NCBI GenBank assembly: GCA_041686235.1
Contig: JAWLED010000031.1
Span: forward strand, 1-26,496
Direction of reading: 5' to 3'
Length of the DNA: 26,496 nucleotides
Origin: JAAAOH01 sp041686235
GTDB taxonomy: Bacteria > Spirochaetota > Spirochaetia > DSM-27196 > PWMO01
The notes under the pieces are model-generated. The model was not told the origin of the DNA and ran no database searches. It saw only the letters and a program-made list of their open reading frames with translations. This document shows, piece after piece, positions 14,237 through 20,115 of this stretch (position 1 is the stretch's first letter; every line of letters starts with the position of its first letter). A program made the position numbers and the translations under genes.

Positions 14237-15184
14237 TCAGCCGGCAAGCGCCTGGATTGCCTCGAGCGTACCCGCCGGGTGACACTCGAGCTCCGTTTCC
14301 GAAACGGCCTTTCGGTACGCCTTCCACAGGCCGCCGAGCACCGTGCCCGGCCCGACCTCCAGAAACCCCGGGCTCCCGTCGGCCACCATTTGTGCCTCTT
14401 CGCGGGTCCACATGACCGTGGAAACGAGCTGATCCAAGCACAGCTTTCGAGCTTCCGCCCCGCTTGCAATCGGCCGTGCGGTCACATTGGAATACACCGT
14501 TTTCACGGGATCGGAAAACGTGACGTCGGCGAGAAACTCCGCAAAGCGATCTCTCGCCTCCTGCATGAGCGGGCAATGAAAGGGCCCCGATACCTTTAGC
14601 CGGATGAACCGCTTTGCCCCGGCTTCCTTGAACACCGGCTCCGCCGCAGCCAGAGCCTCGGCGGTGCCCGAGACCACCGTTTGAACGGGACTGTTGTAGA
14701 TGCCGGGGTACAGGTCCTCGATACCGTGCTCGTCGATCGTGCGGCGGACGGTGTCGAAATCCAACCCCAGCACGGCGGCCATGCCCGCTTGGCCCCCTTC
14801 GGTATCGAGGGTCCGGCTCGTTTCTTCCATGACCCGCCCGCGCGTAGTGACCACTCGGAATACGTCGCTCACGTCGAGCACACCGGCATCGACGAGCGCC
14901 GCATACTCACCGAGGCTAAAACCCGCGTAGCGGTCGGCGCTCACCCCGTGCTCCGCCAACACGCGGCTTGCCGCGAGATTCACCACGGTAATTGCCACCT
15001 GGGTTATGTTCGTTTGTTTGAGCTGATCCTCGGAGCCCTCGAAGAGCACCTGTGTAACGTTGAAATCCGCGTGACGTTCGGCTTCCTCAAAGAGCTCACG
15101 GACAGTGTCGGAATGCTCGAAGAGGTCTTTCCCCATACCGGGATACTGGGCACCCTGGCCCGGGTACAGAAAACTGTAGCTCAT
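14237..15184 (-). CDS. fabD: Malonyl-CoA:ACP transacylase
   Basis: This 315-aa enzyme loads malonate onto ACP for fatty acid synthesis. It begins SFLYPGQGAQYPGMG. The nucleophile elbow is GFSLGEY (Ser90), Arg115 is in TTRGRVMEE, and catalytic His203 is in SGPFHCPLM; FLEVGPG follows near the end. I use ATG 15184, with GGAGGG 6 nt upstream, rather than the in-frame ATG 15226, which lies within the promoter. It is the first gene of the fabD-fabG-fabF-pheS-pheT run and is divergent from mntA. Confidence 0.95.
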   Translation of the reverse strand: MSYSFLYPGQGAQYPGMGKDLFEHSDTVRELFEEAERHADFNVTQVLFEGSEDQLKQTNITQVAITVVNLAASRVLAEHGVSADRYAGFSLGEYAALVDAGVLDVSDVFRVVTTRGRVMEETSRTLDTEGGQAGMAAVLGLDFDTVRRTIDEHGIEDLYPGIYNSPVQTVVSGTAEALAAAEPVFKEAGAKRFIRLKVSGPFHCPLMQEARDRFAEFLADVTFSDPVKTVYSNVTARPIASGAEARKLCLDQLVSTVMWTREEAQMVADGSPGFLEVGPGTVLGGLWKAYRKAVSETELECHPAGTLEAIQALAG

Positions 15185-15208
15185 AGGGACCCTCCATCGG
15201 TGCGCGGT

Positions 15209-15237
15209 AGCGTAGCATAGGCCCATATGGAGGTCAA
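15209..15237 (-). promoter_or_regulatory. Promoter of the fab-phe operon
   Basis: On the - strand TTGACC (15237-15232), a 17-bp spacer and TACGCT (15214-15209) make a sigma70-type promoter about 25 bp before fabD. The -35 box is part of the perfect inverted repeat GTCAA-G-TTGAC (15233-15243), a possible regulator site. Confidence 0.55.
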
Positions 15238-15272
15238 GTTGACGCGTTGCCTCACCAGGATCCTTACCATCA

Positions 15273-15281
15273 TGCTATAAT
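15273..15281 (+). promoter_or_regulatory. Extended -10 promoter of mntA-hepT
   Basis: TGCTATAAT is a consensus extended -10 element, and no -35 is found at normal spacing. The last T is only 9 nt from the mntA ATG, so transcription would start at or just before the start codon. That implies a leaderless or near-leaderless message unless the purine run GGGAG (15282-15286) is used from an upstream transcript. Confidence 0.5.
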
Positions 15282-15290
15282 GGGAGTGGT

Positions 15291-15698
15291 ATGGACGTAC
15301 ATCGTCTTAGCGACGAGCAACGAAGCGCCGTGGAAGAATTGGCCGAACAGTATCTGTGGCAACTCGTCGTCCTGTTCGGCTCTGCGCTCTCGGCGCCGGC
15401 GCCGCGCGACATCGATATCGCAGTTCTTCCGGAGTCTGAGCCGGATCTGCTTACACTAGGACGATGGACACGCCGGCTCGAAGCCGTCCTGGGGGTCGAG
15501 CCCGTGGATCTCCTTGCACTCACCGACCGTCTCTCGCCGATAACTCGGTTTCAGGTATTCCGGACAGGTGTGTGCCTGTTCGAGCGTACGCCGGGCCTAT
15601 TCGGCCGCGAACAGGATCGGGCGTTCTTTCTTTATGCGGATACGGCCGTGTTTCGCCGACAGGTTTTGAAACCGGAGGAGATGGGCATTGACAGGTGA
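15291..15698 (+). CDS. mntA: MntA-type minimal nucleotidyltransferase antitoxin
   Basis: This 135-aa protein has a nucleotidyltransferase fold of the beta-superfamily. The motif is FGSALSAPAPRDIDIAV: Gly30-Ser31, then Asp40 and Asp42, with the third acid Asp73 in PVDLL. In characterised HepT/MntA (type VII) pairs, MntA neutralises the HEPN toxin by adding AMP units to its Tyr. Here 8 residues separate GS from DxD, against 10 in the usual GSx10DxD, so the loop is shorter. Start: ATG 15291. It overlaps hepT by 11 nt. Protein-protein antitoxin action without catalysis cannot be excluded. Confidence 0.88.
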   Translation: MDVHRLSDEQRSAVEELAEQYLWQLVVLFGSALSAPAPRDIDIAVLPESEPDLLTLGRWTRRLEAVLGVEPVDLLALTDRLSPITRFQVFRTGVCLFERTPGLFGREQDRAFFLYADTAVFRRQVLKPEEMGIDR

Positions 15699-16098
15699 AC
15701 AACGCGAGCTCATTGCCCGCAAGCGGGCGGCGCTCGAACAGTTTCTTGCAGATCTGCGCACGTATGCCGAGCTCGATATGGCGTCCCGGCGGCGTGAGCA
15801 TTATGCCGTCGAGCGCCTCCTCCAGCTTTTGTGTGAGTCCGCCGCGGACATCGGCTTGCAGTTGTTAAAAATGAAAGACTATCGGCTTGCAACAGGTTAC
15901 CGGGAGATTTTCGCGGCACTCAGAGAGCAACATAATTTGCCCGATGAGCTCGCGGAACAGTTGATGGACGCCTGCGCAATGCGTAACGTCCTCACCCACC
16001 TATACGATACGATCGACCAGGAACGCGTAATCAGAGCCGTCGATCCGGCGATCTCTCTCTATCAACAATACGACGATTGGGTTGGGGCGCAGATGTGA
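15688..16098 (+). CDS. hepT: HepT-type HEPN ribonuclease toxin
   Basis: This is a 136-aa helical HEPN protein. The catalytic RX4HXY motif is intact in RNVLTHLYDTID: Arg99, His104 and Tyr106, the last being the residue modified by MntA in studied systems. Related HepT toxins cleave RNA, including tRNA. Start: TTG 15688 with GGAGGAG (15674-15680) 7 nt upstream, overlapping mntA by 11 nt. No nearby in-frame ATG fits. Antitoxin-first order and overlap are typical of the pair. The toxin looks intact, so the system is probably functional. Confidence 0.88.
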   Translation: MTGEQRELIARKRAALEQFLADLRTYAELDMASRRREHYAVERLLQLLCESAADIGLQLLKMKDYRLATGYREIFAALREQHNLPDELAEQLMDACAMRNVLTHLYDTIDQERVIRAVDPAISLYQQYDDWVGAQM

Positions 16099-16188
16099 TC
16101 CGTCGGCCCCGGCCCCGATTCCGCCGGCGCCGATTTCACGGGGCGGCTATGTCGCCGAGCATTCATGGATTCATCGCGCCGGTTTTTG

Positions 16189-16194
16189 TATACT
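16189..16194 (+). promoter_or_regulatory. Possible -10 element close to the ChaN/EreA-like gene
   Basis: TATACT is preceded by TTTTTG and followed by 9 nt (GCAGGTGGA) before ATG 16204, the same spacing as at mntA. There is no clear -35. It supports 16204 over 16165 as the start. Confidence 0.35.
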
Positions 16195-16203
16195 GCAGGT
16201 GGA

Positions 16204-17421
16204 ATGAAGCAGCCAAATAGACGCATCTTCCTTGCCGGCCTCATCGTCATCGTCGGGGTCATCCTGTTTCTCGATCCGGCAGACATCGTCAACCGCTTCC
16301 TCTCGAGGCGCCCGCCGCCTGTTTCCGATGAGGTGGTGCAATCGGCGAGGGAGGTCGTCACCGAGCACGGGGATGAGCCGACCACGTTCGTGCTCGACGC
16401 CCTTTCCGAACACCAGGTGGTATGCCTCGGGGAGTTTCCCCAGATCGCCGAGCATCCCCGCTTTCTCATCGAGGTCATACGCAGCATGCCCGAGCGCGGG
16501 CTCCAAACGGTGGGCGTGGACTTTGCGCTTTCCGAGGATCAACCGCTCATCGACCGAGCAATCTCGGGGAACACCTACGACGAAGAGCTCGTCCATCGGA
16601 TTCTCCTGAACCGGCTGAGCATCTGGGGCTACGAGGAGTATGCGGAGGTCTTCCGCGCTGCCTGGGAGGTCAACCGCGATCTGCCCCCGGAGGAACAGGT
16701 GCAGATCGTGGGGCTCAATGTCCGACAGGATCAAACGCCGACCCAACTGCCGCCCGAAGAGCGCCCCCGCGGGGAGGAGCTCGGCGCCGCGCGGTTCCCC
16801 GAAGGCCTTCCCGACCGCCACATGGCCCGCGCCGTTCTCGAAACGGTAGAGGAGACCGGCGAGCCGTTTTTGTTCTACGCGGGTTCACGTCATGCGTTTA
16901 CCGGGTTCCGAGACCTCGAGTACGAGGACCGCATGGACGAGCTGGGCTTTCCCGATGCGCGGCGTGCCGGAAACATCATAGAGCAAGAGCTCGGCGCGGA
17001 TGCTCTCACGCTCTACCTCCACGGACCGTGGCCGGCGCAAGATAGGCGAAACAGCATGACCTTCGCCGCCGGCGGGCTCATCCATGCCGTGTTGGAAGAG
17101 CTTCCCGAGGACGAACAGCGGGTGGCGTTTCCGGTGGCGGACACCCCGATTGCCGACTACCGGATCACCGAAGGCGACTATGCGCGCTTTCGCGACTCAT
17201 TCAGCTTCGGCGGCTTAACCGACGGGTACGTCGTGCTCGGGCCAACCGGCGAGCTCTCGGCGGCCACTCCCATCTCCGAGTTCATAACCGATACAAACGT
17301 GGAGCAGGCTCGTGAGGGCTTCCCCGGGCGCCTGCCGGACAATGCCGAGCCGACCGACCTCAACGGCTACATTGCCCGCGTTTCCACCAACTTAGACGAT
17401 ATTCTGGAAGGCTTCGATTGA
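16204..17421 (+). CDS. Membrane-anchored protein with a ChaN/erythromycin-esterase-like domain (tentative)
   Basis: This 405-aa protein has a basic N-terminus and one membrane segment (about 7-24, FLAGLIVIVGVILFL), then an extracytoplasmic domain. VVCLGEFPQIAEHPRF (72-87) resembles the Gly-Glu/His motif opening ChaN and EreA-like domains, and FLFYAGSRHAF (about 222-232) resembles a later His-containing strand. Neither is decisive. ChaN binds haem and EreA hydrolyses macrolides; no such role is claimed. Two starts are possible: ATG 16165 adds 13 residues. I prefer 16204 because a -10-like box lies inside the extra part, though the purine run AGGTGG is only 1 nt away. It shares a 4-nt overlap with the next gene, the CrtQ-like glycosyltransferase, so they are one operon. 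Confidence 0.7.
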   Translation: MKQPNRRIFLAGLIVIVGVILFLDPADIVNRFLSRRPPPVSDEVVQSAREVVTEHGDEPTTFVLDALSEHQVVCLGEFPQIAEHPRFLIEVIRSMPERGLQTVGVDFALSEDQPLIDRAISGNTYDEELVHRILLNRLSIWGYEEYAEVFRAAWEVNRDLPPEEQVQIVGLNVRQDQTPTQLPPEERPRGEELGAARFPEGLPDRHMARAVLETVEETGEPFLFYAGSRHAFTGFRDLEYEDRMDELGFPDARRAGNIIEQELGADALTLYLHGPWPAQDRRNSMTFAAGGLIHAVLEELPEDEQRVAFPVADTPIADYRITEGDYARFRDSFSFGGLTDGYVVLGPTGELSAATPISEFITDTNVEQAREGFPGRLPDNAEPTDLNGYIARVSTNLDDILEGFD

Positions 17422-18539
17422 TCGCAGACACCGTCGTGCTGGGACTACTCTGGGGGCTTGGGTTCGTGTTTCTCTATCGCATTCCGACGCTACGAGAAGT
17501 CCCGGACACCCTCCGCACAGCACAGCGTCCACCGCGCTTTTCGGTGATCATCCCGGCCCGAAACGAGGCGCATAACCTCCCCTCCCTTTTTGCCTCGCTC
17601 GAGCAACAGTCGATCACCCCCGACGAGATCATCGTGGTCGACGACGACTCCACCGACGGCACCGCAGGCGTTGCAGCAGGGTACCGGGCCCGCGTTATTC
17701 ACCCCGGGCCCCTGCCCGAGGGCTGGCTCGGCAAACCCCATGCGTGTTTTCGCGGCGCGCAGGCCGCCTCCGGCGAGAATCTGGTGTTTCTTGACGCAGA
17801 CGTCCGCTTCGAGGAGGAGGGTCTTTCGCGCCTTTTGTCCACCTATGCTCACCTCGGAGGGTTCCTCTCGGTGCAGCCCTATCACCGCATGGAAAACGCC
17901 TATGAGCGCCTCTCGGCGTTTTTCGCGTTCATCCTCATGAGCGGAATCCGGGCGTTCACCATTTTCGGCCGTCGCCTCCCGCCGCGCGGCTTATTCGGTC
18001 CCGCCATCGTATGTAGGCGCGATGACTATTTTAGCATAGACGGCCATCGATCGGTGAAACAGGAAATCCTCGAAGACGTGGAGCTCGGCCGCCGGGCCGC
18101 CTCCGCGGGGTATGAGCTCCACTGTTTTGCCGGGCGGGGAAGCTTGAGCTTCCGCATGTACCCCGGCGGTCTCCGCGAGCTCACCGACGGATGGACGAAG
18201 AACTTCGGCCTCGGCGCAGCCTCCGCCGGGCCTGTTATGGTTTTGGTAGTCTCTGCATGGATGGCGGGGGCCGGCGTAGCAATTCGCCTGGCGGTGGTGG
18301 GCTCTCTTATGGCAACGCCGTCCTGGTTGCTTCTCGGCTTCGCCGCGTATTCGGCCTACGTGATTCAGATCCACTGGATGCAGGAGCGGATCGGGAACTT
18401 CGGACTAACGGCAGCGATCGGGTATCCCATCACCCTGCTGTTTTTCGTAGTCGTTTTCCTGCGGTCGCTACGCCTCATGTGGTTCAAGCAGGCGGTCCGG
18501 TGGAAAAGCCGGGACATTTTGGTGAGACATGGAAAATGA
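17418..18539 (+). CDS. CrtQ-like family 2 glycosyltransferase
   Basis: This 373-aa membrane glycosyltransferase has a short N-terminal membrane segment and about three at the C-terminus. The GT2 core has FSVIIPARNEAHN (41-53), VVDDDSTDGT (73-82), FLDADVRF (124-131), acidic pair Glu219-Asp220 and FRMYPGGLRELTDGWTKNFG (245-264). The order and wording closely follow staphylococcal CrtQ, which glucosylates 4,4'-diaponeurosporenoate: compare LSVQPYH, FGP, YFSIDGH and the FRMY...GWTK block. The acceptor here is unknown; a carotenoid acid or other lipid is likely. Start: TTG 17418, overlapping the previous stop (TTGA) with GGAAGG 6 nt upstream. A CrtO-like acyltransferase lies 950 bp downstream on the other strand. 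Confidence 0.85.
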   Translation: MIADTVVLGLLWGLGFVFLYRIPTLREVPDTLRTAQRPPRFSVIIPARNEAHNLPSLFASLEQQSITPDEIIVVDDDSTDGTAGVAAGYRARVIHPGPLPEGWLGKPHACFRGAQAASGENLVFLDADVRFEEEGLSRLLSTYAHLGGFLSVQPYHRMENAYERLSAFFAFILMSGIRAFTIFGRRLPPRGLFGPAIVCRRDDYFSIDGHRSVKQEILEDVELGRRAASAGYELHCFAGRGSLSFRMYPGGLRELTDGWTKNFGLGAASAGPVMVLVVSAWMAGAGVAIRLAVVGSLMATPSWLLLGFAAYSAYVIQIHWMQERIGNFGLTAAIGYPITLLFFVVVFLRSLRLMWFKQAVRWKSRDILVRHGK

Positions 18540-19543
18540 CACGTAACACACGGAATATGGAAACGGATAGGTCCTACAGCATCGTGCGGGCCTCGTGGCT
18601 CGGCATCATCGGAAACGGGCTCCTTTCAATACTCAAGATCAGCGCCGGGCTCGTTTCCGGGAGCTTTGCCGTGGTCAGTGACGGGATCGACTCGGCGAAT
18701 GACATCGTCACCTCGCTGGTTACGCTCATAAGCGCCCGTGTTGCCGCACGCAAGCCCACCGCCCGCTTCCCCTATGGCTACACCCGAGCCGACACCATTG
18801 CAACGAAACTCCTGTCGTTTGTCATCTTTTTCGCCGGCGCGGAGCTCATTATCTCGGCGATCCGCCACATCGTTTCCGAGCGGCCCGCGGAGCTTCCCAG
18901 CGCCCTTGCCGTCTACGTAACCCTCGTCTCCATCGCGGCGAAAGTCTTTCTCGCCTACTACAAGATCACGGTCGGCCGCCGGGTGAACAGCTCGATGCTC
19001 GTTGCGGACGGCAAGAACATGCAAAACGACGTCATCATCTCGGTCGCCGTGCTCGTGGGACTGGCCGCCTCGCACTATTTTGCAATGCCGATACTCGACT
19101 CGATAACGGCGCTGGCGGTGAGCGTGTGGATCATCCGGGTCGCCTTCAAAATCTTCATGGAGTCCAATACCGAGCTCATGGACGGCCTGCACTCCACGCG
19201 GATCTACGACCGGGTTTTCGACGCGGTCGCACAAATACCGCAGGCGGAAAGCCCCCATCGCGTCCGCGCGCGCCACGTCGGTCACCTCTACGTCATCGAC
19301 CTCGACATCGAGGTCGCCCCGGAGATGAGCGTCGTCGAGGCACACAACGTCGCACAGCACACCGAAGACATGATTCGAAACCTCGTACCGAACGTCTATG
19401 ACGTCGTCGTTCATGTGGAGCCTCGAGGCAACGACGAGGGCGAGTGCTTCGGCGTGTCGGAGGAAGAAGTGGCCCGCTCTAAGGACAGGCGAGCTCAGCG
19501 TGGCGTTCGCGGGAGCGGCGGTGGCGGCTGCGAGGACGAATAG
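18536..19543 (+). CDS. Cation diffusion facilitator family transporter with altered metal sites
   Basis: This 335-aa inner-membrane divalent-metal/proton antiporter has about six membrane helices (15-205) and a cytoplasmic ferredoxin-like domain (about 218-296, ending VVHVEP). The helix II site is intact: Asp52-x3-Asp56 in SDGIDSANDIV. In helix V the usual HxxxD or DxxxD reads NMQND (Asn161, Asp165). The HPYGH loop site is FPYGY, without His. Zn preference is therefore doubtful; Mn, Fe or another ion is possible. Start: ATG 18536, in a 4-nt ATGA overlap with the glycosyltransferase. The last ~20 residues are Arg/Gly-rich and come from a 49-bp overlap with the convergent CrtO-like gene. Confidence 0.88.
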   Translation: MTRNTRNMETDRSYSIVRASWLGIIGNGLLSILKISAGLVSGSFAVVSDGIDSANDIVTSLVTLISARVAARKPTARFPYGYTRADTIATKLLSFVIFFAGAELIISAIRHIVSERPAELPSALAVYVTLVSIAAKVFLAYYKITVGRRVNSSMLVADGKNMQNDVIISVAVLVGLAASHYFAMPILDSITALAVSVWIIRVAFKIFMESNTELMDGLHSTRIYDRVFDAVAQIPQAESPHRVRARHVGHLYVIDLDIEVAPEMSVVEAHNVAQHTEDMIRNLVPNVYDVVVHVEPRGNDEGECFGVSEEEVARSKDRRAQRGVRGSGGGGCEDE

Positions 19544-20055
19544 CCGCGCGCCGGCGCGGAAGCGCGCGATGCCGAAGCGAGGCCGCTGCGCAGCCTGACC
19601 ATCCGAGGTCGATTGTAGCGCTGCACGACAATGAACGGCAGGTTCGTAATAAGCCCGTAGGCCACCATGAACACGCCGACGTACCACGGGTTCCACACGA
19701 AAAAGGTCAGCGACAACGAAGCCGAAATCCAGTGCGAGCCTTCGGCGCGGCAGGTTTCCGCTATGTAGCGGTCCAAATACGCTTCGTTTCCCGCCTCGAG
19801 GCGGCGTTTGTTGAACCCTCCCGCAAAAAAGGAGCCGGCCTCCGGGAGCAGGTCCTTCCAACGCTTCACCCCGAGCCCCCGGTACACTCGCCCGCCACGC
19901 TCGAAGCGGCGCAAGCGATAGAGAAAGCCGTTGGGCCGAAACCAGGACAGCGGCATGTGATGGGCGAGAAACCCCGAGCCGATGTGTATCGTGACCCACA
20001 CCGCAGCGTAGATGAGGATGAGCACCGGCACCGGCGCCGGTAGCGTCGCATTCAT
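19495..20055 (-). CDS. CrtO-like glycosyl-carotenoid acyltransferase family protein
   Basis: This 186-aa membrane protein has an N-terminal hydrophobic segment (about 8-30) and another around 110-143. Family landmarks match staphylococcal CrtO, which acylates the glucose of glycosyl-diaponeurosporenoate to give staphyloxanthin: VKRWKDLLP (63-71), FNKRRL, a glutamate-rich helix ending ETCRAEGSHWIS (100-111) and NLPFIVVQRYNRPR (138-151). The family core ends near residue 158; the Ser/Pro/Arg tail is produced by overlap with the facilitator gene. Start: ATG 20055 with GGAGG 6 nt upstream. It may be the last gene of the MoxR-TPR run (60 bp after the TPR gene). The substrate is inferred from the CrtQ-like neighbour and could be a non-carotenoid glycolipid. 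Confidence 0.85.
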   Translation of the reverse strand: MNATLPAPVPVLILIYAAVWVTIHIGSGFLAHHMPLSWFRPNGFLYRLRRFERGGRVYRGLGVKRWKDLLPEAGSFFAGGFNKRRLEAGNEAYLDRYIAETCRAEGSHWISASLSLTFFVWNPWYVGVFMVAYGLITNLPFIVVQRYNRPRMVRLRSGLASASRASAPARGYSSSQPPPPLPRTPR

Positions 20056-20115
20056 AATGCCTCCAATTCCTCTCGAGCCGGCTCTCCTGTTCGTGACGCT
20101 AGCCCAGCCACGCGT

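Noticed and set aside
14130..14237. A 35-codon basic ORF whose ATG overlaps the fabD stop (TGATG)
   Set aside because: There is no ribosome site, no recognisable family (ribosomal L36 and L32 were considered), and it runs into the fabG start.
15239..15281. TTGACG as -35 for the TATAAT at 15276
   Set aside because: The spacing is 31 bp, far from the 16-18 bp needed; the extended -10 element explains the site better.
16112..16144. GCCCCG/CGGGGC inverted repeat after hepT as a terminator
   Set aside because: It has a 21-nt loop and no T tract.
18626..19999. A 457-codon open frame on the - strand spanning the facilitator and CrtO-like genes
   Set aside because: It is antisense to the clear cation diffusion facilitator and out of frame with the CrtO-like gene; its His/Arg/Asp-rich composition is typical of a shadow in GC-rich DNA.
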